64,000 nt of DNA from Clostridia bacterium (GTDB taxonomy: Bacteria; Bacillota; Clostridia; Lachnospirales; Lachnospiraceae). Each line of letters starts with the position of its first letter. Positions within the stretch are counted from its first letter, which is position 1. Shown piece by piece: positions 43,163 to 52,001 of this stretch. The position numbers and the translations under genes were made by a program. The stretch covers positions 113,732-177,731 of the forward strand of contig QKAS01000030.1 in NCBI GenBank assembly GCA_003246295.1, in the 5' to 3' direction. The notes beneath the pieces are model-generated. The model ran no database searches. It had not been told where the DNA came from and saw only the letters and a program-made list of their open reading frames with translations.

Positions 43163-45103
43163 TTATACTCTTAACTTCTGCCAGACCAACATTTCTCCCA
43201 TACCTCTGTTATTCCACAGACAATATGGAATTGCCTTCATTCTGACGGCCTCTTCTTTTATACGAATCTCCCCATATAAATCATCTGTGGTTATCATTTG
43301 ATGCCTGATTCGCTCTGCATCAAATTCCAATGTTGGCAGGTTTCCCACAAGACCTTCCATCGATTCTGTTTCATATACTCTGTTTGTTTTCGAAACATAA
43401 ATCTCTGAAAGATACTTCCCATTATCTTTTTCTTCAAGGCAATATACAACCGGTCCTTTTGTGAGTGCAATCTTTCCCGTATTTTCTCTAACATTACGAT
43501 GCGATGCACACCATCTGGGTGATATTCCAAAGTCAATTGTGATAACATGTGCTCCTTCTTCAAGTTGCAATAATAGATAACCATTTTCCATACTTGGGAT
43601 TATGATTTTATCATCCAACTTTACTGAAGTTTCATTTGCATATTCTGGTTTTCGAACTTTAATCATAGATTTATGATCTGAAATTGTTTTTAATTCAATC
43701 TGACCATTTTGAAGTAATTGTGATTCCATAGAAACATTTATATTTTTTCCACAAATGTCTGCAAGAACACTGGATGATATGAACTGATGAATATATAGTG
43801 CATTGTCATCCTGTGCATAAATATATTGGCCAAGGGAGGCGAGTGTTCTTGCAACATTTGGAGGGCAGCATGCAACGCTAAACCATTTCTGTCTGATTGG
43901 TTTTACATGTTCCATATAGCTATGCTCAGTACAAAATTCAGGTACTACTTCTAAAGGATTTACATAAAAGTAACGATCCCCATCTATATTGATTCCAGCA
44001 AGTACTGTATTATATAAAGCTTTTTCAACTACATCATAATAACTTGCTTTACCTGTCAGAGATGCCATTCTCTGTCCAAACATCATCAAACCAATGGAAG
44101 CACAGGTTTCTGCATAATTTGTCCGGTTTGGAAGATCATAGTCTGTAGTAAATCGCTCTCTAAAACCACTCGATCCAATTCCTCCCGTAATATACATACG
44201 TTTTGTCACTGTATTATCCCAAATACGCTGACAGGCATTGCTTAATTCTATATCTCCATACTCTGCTGCAAGATCTGCCATGGCAGCACACATATACATC
44301 GCTCTGACCGCATGTCCCTCAGCAGTCGTTTGTTTGATGGGTTCTTCATGCGCTTGTGAATATGCAAGATCATAATGATTAAACTCAGGGAAAAATTCAT
44401 ATCCTCCTCTTTGCCTGATTTCTTCTTCAAAGTAGTTGGGTGTTTTTCCTCTTTGTCTGATAAAATAATTGGCTGTATCTAAATACTGTCTGTTTCCAGT
44501 CTGTCTGTATAACTTAATCAGTGCAACCTCAATTTCCTGATGTCCCGGATAACCAGGTTTTTGACCATTCGAAGTGCCAAACACTTTACAGATTAAATCT
44601 GCATTTTTTTTAGCAATATCAAGAAATTTACTTTTTTCTGTTGCCTGATAATATGCAACTGCTGCTTCTATCAAATGGCCTGCTGTATAAAGTTCGTGTC
44701 CTTCCACTAAATTGCTCCATTTTTTTGAAGGTGCATTTACAGTATAATAGGTATTGATATATCCATCTGCCTCCTGTGCAAGTCCAATCAAATCAATGAC
44801 TTCATCAGCAATGTTTTCAAATTCTTTTCCTGTGCCTGATGCGAGACAAAAAGCAACAGACTCAAGCCATTTATATAAATCAGTATCCTGAAAAACAACA
44901 CCTTTTCTATCCCCTTTTTCAATTCCTGCTGCTACTTTAAAATTCCAGATACAGTAGGTTGGATCAGCATCTTCAAGTAAATCATTCAAAATTTTCCATT
45001 GATGAGGAATGATTTTTTGGCTCACCTTATTCACATATTCACCAAACAGCGGATCTGTTATTTGAATATTCTTTAATTCAAGTTGTTTTAGTTGTTTTTC
45101 CAT
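43163..45103 (-). CDS. GH127 beta-L-arabinofuranosidase
   Basis: A 646-residue enzyme of the GH127 (formerly DUF1680) family. The zinc-thiolate site characterised in Bifidobacterium HypBA1 is intact: Glu332 and Cys334 (YAETCAS) and Cys412-Cys413 (ACCPP), with Glu316 at the acid/base spacing. Cys412 would be the nucleophile. No signal peptide, so it works in the cytoplasm on imported oligosaccharides from plant cell-wall glycoproteins or arabinan. It heads the operon with the CUT1 importer behind a LacI-controlled promoter. Length agrees with HypBA1 (658). SD AAAGGAAAG. Confidence 0.9.
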   Translation of the reverse strand: MEKQLKQLELKNIQITDPLFGEYVNKVSQKIIPHQWKILNDLLEDADPTYCIWNFKVAAGIEKGDRKGVVFQDTDLYKWLESVAFCLASGTGKEFENIADEVIDLIGLAQEADGYINTYYTVNAPSKKWSNLVEGHELYTAGHLIEAAVAYYQATEKSKFLDIAKKNADLICKVFGTSNGQKPGYPGHQEIEVALIKLYRQTGNRQYLDTANYFIRQRGKTPNYFEEEIRQRGGYEFFPEFNHYDLAYSQAHEEPIKQTTAEGHAVRAMYMCAAMADLAAEYGDIELSNACQRIWDNTVTKRMYITGGIGSSGFRERFTTDYDLPNRTNYAETCASIGLMMFGQRMASLTGKASYYDVVEKALYNTVLAGINIDGDRYFYVNPLEVVPEFCTEHSYMEHVKPIRQKWFSVACCPPNVARTLASLGQYIYAQDDNALYIHQFISSSVLADICGKNINVSMESQLLQNGQIELKTISDHKSMIKVRKPEYANETSVKLDDKIIIPSMENGYLLLQLEEGAHVITIDFGISPRWCASHRNVRENTGKIALTKGPVVYCLEEKDNGKYLSEIYVSKTNRVYETESMEGLVGNLPTLEFDAERIRHQMITTDDLYGEIRIKEEAVRMKAIPYCLWNNRGMGEMLVWQKLRV

Positions 45104-45135
45104 TACTTTCCTTTCTGATGATTAGCATTTGTATG

Positions 45136-45149
45136 GTTAATCGTTTTAC
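45136..45149 (-). promoter_or_regulatory. LacI-type operator O1
   Basis: The sequence GTTAATCGTTTTAC is a near-palindrome centred on CG. It lies ~25-37 nt downstream of the predicted transcript start of GH127. An identical copy is 77 bp away. Confidence 0.75.
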
Positions 45150-45212
45150 TTTATTTTTAAAAAAAAACACATATTCCGTATTATATATATAAATACTCAC
45201 TTATTACGTATA

Positions 45213-45226
45213 GTTAATCGTTTTAC
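45213..45226 (-). promoter_or_regulatory. LacI-type operator O2
   Basis: An exact copy of GTTAATCGTTTTAC in the same orientation, just upstream of the -35 region of the GH127 promoter. Two operators bracketing a promoter allow repression by looping. Confidence 0.75.
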
Positions 45227-45438
45227 TTCTATGCAAATGTTATCACAGTATGTTTTTGTTGTAAACATGTTTTTATTATTTTGACATATTACATAAAATA
45301 GTGATAAAAAATCTGTAAGAAATAACGAATAAGCCCCGAAAATAAAAAAGGCAGAAACCATTAATCGTATCAAAGGAAATGAATACGTTCAAAAGTTTCC
45401 ACCAGTCATTGTGTTTTATTTTCTTTATTGCTCATGTA

Positions 45439-45894
45439 CTATTTAAGATACTCAAGTATTTCCTGGGCATTCGTATCTGGTTTTGCATTTTTCATGACTT
45501 TTTCGATGATGCCTGCTTCATCAATGATATAGGTCGTTCTAACGACTCCCATGCTGACTTTGCCATAGTTTTTCTTTTCCTGCCAGACATCATAGGCCTC
45601 AATTGCTATTTTCTCTGGGTCTGCGAGAAGAAGAAATGGCAAGTTGTATTTTTCAGCAAATTTCTGATGAGATGCAACACTATCTTTACTGATACCAATC
45701 ACGACTGCACCAAGCGTTTTAAACTCTGCGTAACTGCCAGCAAATGCGCATGCCTGTGTGGTACACCCAGGTGTATCATCCTTCGGATAAAAATATATGA
45801 TTATTTTCTTTCCAGCAAAATCAGACAACGAAACCTCTTTTCCATCTTTATCCTGTAGTGTAAATTCTGGTGCTTTCATTCCTGCTTCTAACAT
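45439..45894 (-). CDS. bcp: Bcp-type thiol peroxidase (peroxiredoxin Q)
   Basis: A 151-residue peroxiredoxin. YFYPKDDTPGCTTQACAF holds the peroxidatic Cys (in PGCT) and the resolving Cys five residues later, the alpha2-helix type of atypical two-Cys enzymes. It reduces hydroperoxides with thioredoxin in the cytoplasm. It appears monocistronic, transcribed towards GH127. SD AAAGGAG. Confidence 0.95.
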   Translation of the reverse strand: MLEAGMKAPEFTLQDKDGKEVSLSDFAGKKIIIYFYPKDDTPGCTTQACAFAGSYAEFKTLGAVVIGISKDSVASHQKFAEKYNLPFLLLADPEKIAIEAYDVWQEKKNYGKVSMGVVRTTYIIDEAGIIEKVMKNAKPDTNAQEILEYLK

Positions 45895-45981
45895 ACGCTT
45901 ACTCTCCTTTCACAAAGACAAGTTTCTTTTCTGTCAGTATATCATATATTACGCTAATACAGAATAAACTTTATATATGAC

Positions 45982-46012
45982 AAAAGCCGTGGAAGATTCC
46001 TCCACGGCAGTC
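45982..46012 (-). terminator. Terminator of cstA
   Basis: On the minus strand GCCGTGGA and TCCACGGC form an 8-bp GC-rich stem around GGAATCT, followed by TTTTG. It is ~55 nt after the cstA stop codon. Confidence 0.8.
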
Positions 46013-46063
46013 TGTCAGTATTATGATTCATTTTTTTAGCAGTTGAAATGATTGTTTTAAATA

Positions 46064-47725
46064 CTATGCTATTTCTTCATTAAGTACTAATTTTTTTAAT
46101 CCTTCAACCGCTACAATAAGTCCCAGAATCATCAATGAGACTGCAAATGCAAGCTGAAGAATATTCCCCGCTGTAAGATCTTTTACAAGTGCCAGAATTC
46201 TTTGTACCAATGCTGTCATTGTTACACCAAGCATGATAATCATTGGAAGCCATAACATCCATCCCTTACGGTTTGTCCTCTTAAGATAAACTGCACATGC
46301 AATTAATGCCAATGCTGATAAAAGCTGATTTGCTGATCCAAATAAAGGCCAAATATTTTTATAACCTGCTTTTGCAAGAATATAAGCAAAAATCAATGTC
46401 ATAAATGTTGCAAAATATTTATTTGTAACAACTTTACGCCATAATGGCATTTCCTCATCTTTGATATCTGAATCAAGGAATAGTTCTTGGAAGGAAAGGC
46501 GACCAATTCTTGCAACCGAATCTAGGCTTGTAAGAGCAAATGCTGATACCGAAAGATTAATGAGTGTGAATATAACATTGTGTGGTAAGCCTAACTCTGA
46601 AAGGAAATTTGCAACTGCTCCTGCAAAAATCTGAGGTGGTGTATTGTAACCTGCTTCTGCTGCTGCTCCTGTAGCAAAACTCGCGACTGCAATCAGCGAA
46701 ATAACTCCCAACAAAGATTCTAATACCATTGCTCCATATGAGACCGGCAACATTGCTTTTTCATTATTTATCTGTTTAGAAGCAGTTCCTGAAGCAACCA
46801 ATGAGTGGAATCCTGAAACTGCGCCACATGCGATTGTTACAAATAAAATCGGGAACATAGTTCCCGTTCCTTCTATATAGAAGCTTGTAAACGCAGGTAG
46901 ATTAATGCTCGGATTTGTCACAATTACGCCTATAACTGCCATTAAGATCATGATGACTAATAAATAACTATTCAAGTAGTCTCTAGGCTGTAAAAGCGCC
47001 CAAACCGGTGTTATTGAAGCTATTGCAATATACAGAAAAACTATGATCTGCCATGTCCCTTTATCAATAAATATAGGAAAATTAAGACCAATTACAACAC
47101 CTGCTACCAGAAGAACAACTGCTAATGCGGTATTTACAGCTTTTCCTAATTTTGCATATTTTAATATGAATCCAAGTACAACTGCCTCGAAAATGAATAA
47201 AACTGAGGTCATTGCTACGGAGCCATTCGCAATTATTTTCGAACCATCCTCTGCGAATCCCATGAAGGTTCCATCCACTACATCTGCAAAAGCGGCAACA
47301 ACTAGAATACAGAAGAGCCAGCAAAATAATAAAAAGAGTTTTTTTCCAAATTTACCAATATACTGTTCAATAATATAACCAATCGTTCTTCCTTTGTTCT
47401 TCACAGAAGCATACATAGCAGCAAAATCCTGAACTGCCCCAAAAAACACTCCTCCGATCAATAACCATAATAAAACCGGAACCCATCCAAACACAGCTGC
47501 CTGAATTGGCCCATTGATTGGTCCTGCACCTGCAATGGATGCAAACTGATGTCCAAACACGACTTGCGTGTCGGCTGGTTCATAATCCACACCATCTCTT
47601 AATTCATACGCTGGTGTTTTTGCTTCTGGATCAATCCCCCATGTTTTTGCAAGCCATCTTCCATATATAAGATAACCGGCTCCCAAAACCACAATTGCAA
47701 TCAGCATTACTACTAATCCATTCAT
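46064..47725 (-). CDS. cstA: CstA family pyruvate/peptide transporter
   Basis: A 553-residue membrane protein with ~16 helices. Family blocks: GHQFASIAGAGPINGPIQAA, LIGGVFFGAVQDFAAMY, IACGAVSGFHSLVASGTASK, and LFGSANQLLSALALIA. CstA proteins take up pyruvate or peptides during carbon starvation. This is the short clostridial form, lacking the C-terminal extension of the ~700-residue Escherichia coli protein. No regulator or partner gene is adjacent. SD GAAGGAG. Confidence 0.92.
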   Translation of the reverse strand: MNGLVVMLIAIVVLGAGYLIYGRWLAKTWGIDPEAKTPAYELRDGVDYEPADTQVVFGHQFASIAGAGPINGPIQAAVFGWVPVLLWLLIGGVFFGAVQDFAAMYASVKNKGRTIGYIIEQYIGKFGKKLFLLFCWLFCILVVAAFADVVDGTFMGFAEDGSKIIANGSVAMTSVLFIFEAVVLGFILKYAKLGKAVNTALAVVLLVAGVVIGLNFPIFIDKGTWQIIVFLYIAIASITPVWALLQPRDYLNSYLLVIMILMAVIGVIVTNPSINLPAFTSFYIEGTGTMFPILFVTIACGAVSGFHSLVASGTASKQINNEKAMLPVSYGAMVLESLLGVISLIAVASFATGAAAEAGYNTPPQIFAGAVANFLSELGLPHNVIFTLINLSVSAFALTSLDSVARIGRLSFQELFLDSDIKDEEMPLWRKVVTNKYFATFMTLIFAYILAKAGYKNIWPLFGSANQLLSALALIACAVYLKRTNRKGWMLWLPMIIMLGVTMTALVQRILALVKDLTAGNILQLAFAVSLMILGLIVAVEGLKKLVLNEEIA

Positions 47726-47828
47726 TTCCTTATCTCCTTCGTGTTTTAATCATCATTGATGTCAAAATTGATTATTCAGAATATTAAATATTCATAAACT
47801 GTATAAATATTCAATAAACTCAATTATG

Positions 47829-47856
47829 ATTATACACGAATAATTAATTAATTCAA
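47829..47856 (-). promoter_or_regulatory. Sigma-A promoter of cstA
   Basis: On the minus strand TTGAAT (47856-47851), a 16-nt spacer and TATAAT (47834-47829). The leader would be ~97 nt, A/T-rich, with imperfect repeats of GAATATT. Confidence 0.7.
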
Positions 47857-47892
47857 GCAATATATCGAATTTGTATGTTTAATTGCTTTAAC

Positions 47893-47935
47893 ACAGTATC
47901 ACAGAAGAACACCATTGTTCTCCTGTGATACTGTA
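47893..47935 (-). terminator. Hairpin after the GH36 gene, probable terminator
   Basis: CAGTATCACAG-G-AGAAC and GTTCT-T-CTGTGATACTG pair over 16 bp with one mismatch around a 6-nt loop, starting ~17 nt after the GH36 stop. The following U-tract is poor (TGTT), so termination may be partial. Confidence 0.65.
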
Positions 47936-47951
47936 ATGTTTTCTAACTATT

Positions 47952-50162
47952 TTATTCTTCTCTTATATAGAATAACAATGATGAAAAATCACCATACTTC
48001 TTTCCTTCTTTGTTTCTGTCTAACGGTATGCCTGCATACATTAATTCACTTCCTGACATACTAACTTCTTTATCATTCAGCGACAGCACATACTGTTTGT
48101 CACTGTCTAATCCTTTCAGTTTAAAACAAAGCCAGCCAACATTTGCATGATGCAGGTTGAAGAAATAGACTGCGATTGCCTCTTTTTTATCTTCTGATAC
48201 GACAATCCATGCTGTGTCTTCCTGTTCAAAAGGACTCTCAATTCGATAAAAGGTTCCCTGATGGATTAATTTTCTATATTGTTTATACTGAACAATCTGT
48301 TCTGTTACTTCCTTCTGTTCCTCGTCTGATAAAAGATTAAGATCAAGTTCATACCCAAAAGCTCCAAAGTATGCAACATTTCCTCTTGTCTTTAATGGTG
48401 TAATTCGATTCACCTGGTGATTTGGAATTGCCGAAACATGTGCTCCCATGGTTGACACCGGGTATACCATACTGGTTCCATATTGAATTTTCAATCTTTC
48501 AACAGCATCCGTATTATCACTGCACCAAACCTGCGGGGAATAGTACAACATTCCTGGATCAAACCGCGCTCCGCCACTTGAACAAGACTCAAATAAAAGT
48601 TCCGGATATTTATCCAGCAGCCTAGCATACAAGCTGTATACACCCAAAATGTATTTGTGCATTACCATTCCTTGCTCCAGCGAAGATGCTCCTCTGGAAT
48701 AGCATTCTGTAATATAACGATTCATATCCCATTTGATGTATGAAATTTTTGATGTAGAAAGTAGTTGATCCAGCATGTGGAAAATTGCATCTACAACCTC
48801 AGGCCTTGAATAGTCCAGAACATGCTGATATCTGCTGGGGCTTTCAAACCGATCAGGTGTTGACAGAATCCAGTCTGGATGGGCACGATACAGTTCACTG
48901 TTCTTATTTACCATTTCTGGTTCGATCCAAAGCCCGAACTTCAAACCAAGTGCTTCCACTTTTCTTGATAGTCCGCTAATGCCATCTGGAAGTTTATTCA
49001 GGTTTGCATACCAATCCCCAAGTCCCTGTGTGTCGTCATCTCTTGTACCAAACCAACCATCATCCAATACAAACAACTCTACCCCGATATCTTTTGCTTT
49101 TTTTGCCAGTTGAATGATTCCGTCCTCTGTAAAATCCATATAGGTAGCTTCCCAGTTATTCAATAAGACCGGTCTTTCTCTATCTCTCCAATATCCTCTT
49201 ACAAGTCTCGTCCGATATAATTCATGGTATGTCTGACTCATTTTGTTCAATCCGCAATCAGAATATACCATAACCAACTCAGGTGTTTGAAAATCCTGCC
49301 CTTCACCTAAAATCCACGTAAAAGTATTCGGATGAATTCCCATTATAATGCGGGTTGTGTCGTGCGAACATACCTCAACCTGGCCCAGAAAACTTCCACT
49401 ATATACAAGGCTAAATCCAAAAACTTCTCCAAAGTCTTCTATAGTACCAACCCTTTTCATTGCAATAAAGGGATTATGTTCTGCACTGCTGGCTCCACGC
49501 ATACTATATACAGATTGTATTCCCTGTTCTATCTTACGCGTTTTCACATGGCGTTCTCGAGCCCACGCTCCGGACAAATGAATCATTTCAAATTCTCGAT
49601 CCGGAAAATCAATACATGCACTCATAGCGCTTTGAATTATAAGCGACAGATTCCCTTTATTTACAAATTTGACATTTCTAGTAATGACAGGTCTATTTTC
49701 AAATACTGTATAAGTTAGAATGAACTCTGTATTGATTATTTTGTCAAATAGAACTATTTCAATACTGGTTGCCTCACCTTCCTGTTCAACATAAGTAGAT
49801 GGCAATGGTTTGATTTCTTTTTTCCCATTATAAATTTTATGCGATATATACTCGAATTTTGTAATCTTGCTACCATTAGGTTGCTCTATAATATATGCGC
49901 CGTATCTATAATCTCCTTTTCCATAGGAAGGATACTCTTGTCTGGCATACTGCAGGCATAATTTTGATGGTGTATTTCCTGCAAGCGCCGCCAGAGGTCT
50001 CGCCTCTTCCTGGTGGAGATAAGAAAATGACTCTCTATCTTTTAGTCTCTTTCCATAATACAGATGACCCAGCTCATTATTTTCCATAATTTCGATGATA
50101 TAACTGACATCCTTATTAAAAATGTGGAATTCTCTAGATCCACTGTGAAATACAATCGGCAT
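47952..50162 (-). CDS. GH36 alpha-galactosidase
   Basis: A 736-residue enzyme of normal GH36 length with the N-terminal beta-sandwich and a TIM barrel. The nucleophile is Asp479 in KWDMNRY and the acid/base Asp549 in WCSDNTDA; FVLDDGWFG and SCSSGGARFDPG are further active-site blocks. No signal peptide, so it hydrolyses imported melibiose, raffinose or stachyose in the cytoplasm. It is the last gene behind the binding protein and two permeases, 15 nt after the MalG-type gene. SD AGGAG. Confidence 0.95.
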   Translation of the reverse strand: MPIVFHSGSREFHIFNKDVSYIIEIMENNELGHLYYGKRLKDRESFSYLHQEEARPLAALAGNTPSKLCLQYARQEYPSYGKGDYRYGAYIIEQPNGSKITKFEYISHKIYNGKKEIKPLPSTYVEQEGEATSIEIVLFDKIINTEFILTYTVFENRPVITRNVKFVNKGNLSLIIQSAMSACIDFPDREFEMIHLSGAWARERHVKTRKIEQGIQSVYSMRGASSAEHNPFIAMKRVGTIEDFGEVFGFSLVYSGSFLGQVEVCSHDTTRIIMGIHPNTFTWILGEGQDFQTPELVMVYSDCGLNKMSQTYHELYRTRLVRGYWRDRERPVLLNNWEATYMDFTEDGIIQLAKKAKDIGVELFVLDDGWFGTRDDDTQGLGDWYANLNKLPDGISGLSRKVEALGLKFGLWIEPEMVNKNSELYRAHPDWILSTPDRFESPSRYQHVLDYSRPEVVDAIFHMLDQLLSTSKISYIKWDMNRYITECYSRGASSLEQGMVMHKYILGVYSLYARLLDKYPELLFESCSSGGARFDPGMLYYSPQVWCSDNTDAVERLKIQYGTSMVYPVSTMGAHVSAIPNHQVNRITPLKTRGNVAYFGAFGYELDLNLLSDEEQKEVTEQIVQYKQYRKLIHQGTFYRIESPFEQEDTAWIVVSEDKKEAIAVYFFNLHHANVGWLCFKLKGLDSDKQYVLSLNDKEVSMSGSELMYAGIPLDRNKEGKKYGDFSSLLFYIREE

Positions 50163-50177
50163 ACGTTTACTCCTGTC

Positions 50178-51008
50178 CTATAATTTACCACCCGAAGTGG
50201 CAATACCTTCAATAAATTGTTTCTGAAAAAATAGATAAATTACAATCATCGGAACACAGGCTATTAACGATGCTGCCATTAATTCCGGAAATTTGCTTAC
50301 ATACTGACCCTGCATTTTTGCAAGTGCAGATGCTAAAGTTGCTTTATTGTTATCAGGATTGACAATCATAGGCCACATCAGATCCTTATAAGCAAAGACC
50401 GCCGTGAAAATTCCAAGTGCCACCATTCCCGACTTTGTTAATGGTGCCATTACAAATAAGAATGTCTGACCTATATTACAACCATCCAGTCTCGCTGCAT
50501 CTTCCAAATCTTTCGGAAGTCCCATATAGAACTGTCTCAATAGAAATGTTCCAAATGCTGTTACAAAACCTGGGAAGACAAGTGCAAATGTTGTATTCAG
50601 CATACCTAATTTACTTACCATTAAGTATTGTGGAATAATAAAAATCTGTCCAGGAATCATCATTTGAAAAAGCACAAGTGAAAATGCAAAATTCTTGCCT
50701 TTAAAATTCAATCTTCCAAATGCATATCCAGCCATAGTAGCTGTTATAATTGCTGCAAGAACTCTTCCTGCAATTAGTAGAAGTGTATTTTTATATAACA
50801 GTAAAAAATTCATGTTATTACTTACACTAATAAAAGCTTCTTTTCTCCATACTTTAGGTAATATTATGAATGGATCTACACTGGTAGCTTCCGTTACTGA
50901 TTTGAATGCTGTTAATATCATCCATACAAAAGGAACCAGCATTGTAATCGAAAACAAAATTAATATAACATGTATTACTACTTTGGCTGCGTTTCTTTTA
51001 ATCTCCAT
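50178..51008 (-). CDS. CUT1 sugar ABC permease (MalG type), alpha-galactoside locus
   Basis: A 276-residue permease. The start is MEIKRNAAKVVIH, 8 nt after GGAGG; a GTG three codons upstream falls within the ribosome site. Six helices and the EAA loop LPKDLEDAARLDGCNIGQTF are visible. It partners the next upstream permease. No ATPase gene is present. Confidence 0.92.
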   Translation of the reverse strand: MEIKRNAAKVVIHVILILFSITMLVPFVWMILTAFKSVTEATSVDPFIILPKVWRKEAFISVSNNMNFLLLYKNTLLLIAGRVLAAIITATMAGYAFGRLNFKGKNFAFSLVLFQMMIPGQIFIIPQYLMVSKLGMLNTTFALVFPGFVTAFGTFLLRQFYMGLPKDLEDAARLDGCNIGQTFLFVMAPLTKSGMVALGIFTAVFAYKDLMWPMIVNPDNNKATLASALAKMQGQYVSKFPELMAASLIACVPMIVIYLFFQKQFIEGIATSGGKL

Positions 51009-51020
51009 ACGGTTCACCTC

Positions 51021-51920
51021 CTAATTGTAGTGTACCCATTTTTTCTGTGCAATTAACTGTATAATGGTGATGAATAGTATTACAAATAGTAACAATACAA
51101 TAATTGCTGAACCATATCCTTTGTTTGCTTCTGTAAATGAATATCTATAAAACAGATATACCAGCGACTGCGTCTTTTGTAATGCTGGATTTGTTTTATC
51201 CATTACCATATAGATAAGATCAAATACTTGAAAGGCTCCTATGACTCTTGTAACAGCAACAAAAAATATCGTTGGTGAGATAAGTGGGACTGTGATGTTA
51301 AAAAACTGATGCATTCCAGATGCTCCATCAATAGAAGCTGCCTCATAATAATCTCTTGGAACTTCCTGAAGACCAGCAAGAAATAAAACCATATTATATC
51401 CGACAATTGACCAGATTCCAATGACAGCAATAGAATAGATTGCACTGTCTGGATTGGAGATCCAATTGATTTTATGTCCTATGATATGGTTAATCAAACC
51501 AAATTCAGAATTATACAGCCATCTCCATACCATTGCTATCGCTGCAGGTGCTGCTACCATTGGTAAAAAGAATATTGTTCTGTATATGGTTTTCCCTCTC
51601 ATTTTGCGATTTAAAAATACCGCCAGGATAAGAGCGAGTATAATGGATATCGGTACCTCTACAATGGCGTATCTAATCGTATTCCACAAAGCCTGCCAGA
51701 CCGCTTGATCCTGAAACATTTTTGAATAATTATCAAATCCTACGAATATATTGCCTTTCCCAAAATCACATGTTTTAAAGAAACTTTGATATATTGTTTG
51801 GAAAATAGGGATAATATTTAAAATCAATAAACCAATAATCGTTGGCAGAATAAGAAGCCATCCCCATATAAACTCGCTTTTTTCTCGAGAAGTCGTTTTT
51901 GCATTAAGTTCTTTCTTCAT
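51021..51920 (-). CDS. CUT1 sugar ABC permease (MalF type), alpha-galactoside locus
   Basis: A 299-residue permease; the start is MKKELNAKTTSREK, 9 nt after GGAAGG, since the upstream in-frame TTG lies within the intergenic hairpin. Six helices and the EAA loop VPRDYYEAASIDGASGMHQF are clear. It is organised as binding protein - MalF - MalG - GH36, similar to the streptococcal msm raffinose operon. Confidence 0.9.
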   Translation of the reverse strand: MKKELNAKTTSREKSEFIWGWLLILPTIIGLLILNIIPIFQTIYQSFFKTCDFGKGNIFVGFDNYSKMFQDQAVWQALWNTIRYAIVEVPISIILALILAVFLNRKMRGKTIYRTIFFLPMVAAPAAIAMVWRWLYNSEFGLINHIIGHKINWISNPDSAIYSIAVIGIWSIVGYNMVLFLAGLQEVPRDYYEAASIDGASGMHQFFNITVPLISPTIFFVAVTRVIGAFQVFDLIYMVMDKTNPALQKTQSLVYLFYRYSFTEANKGYGSAIIVLLLFVILFITIIQLIAQKKWVHYN

Positions 51921-51959
51921 AAGCACCAGCCTTCCATATTGCAATACCCATTCAACTTT

Positions 51960-51989
51960 CAAAAGGCGGAATATAAATCCCGCCTTTTG
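51960..51989 (-). repeat. Intergenic hairpin between binding protein and permease, alpha-galactoside locus
   Basis: CAAAAGGCGG and CCGCCTTTTG form a perfect 10-bp stem around a 10-nt loop, 13 nt after the binding-protein stop. There is no U-tract in the direction of transcription. It occupies the same place as the hairpin at 41617-41649 in the other importer operon. Confidence 0.75.
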
Positions 51990-52001
51990 ATTGGTTTATC
52001 T

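Larger units (their letters stand above)
45104..45438. promoter_or_regulatory. Control region of the GH127 operon (gene-free)
   Basis: This 335-base gap contains the GH127 promoter (minus-strand TATAAT at 45180-45185, weak -35 CGTAAT at 45203-45208) and two LacI-type operators. The rest, 45240-45438, is A/T-rich with no gene, terminator or repeat I can support. Confidence 0.7.

Noticed and set aside
42840..43301. A 153-codon plus-strand frame opposite the binding-protein and GH127 genes
   Set aside because: It spans the junction of two certain minus-strand genes and arises from low-complexity Ala/Glu codons.
45379..45858. A 159-codon plus-strand frame opposite bcp
   Set aside because: The minus strand encodes a complete peroxiredoxin with its active site; the plus frame has no family features.
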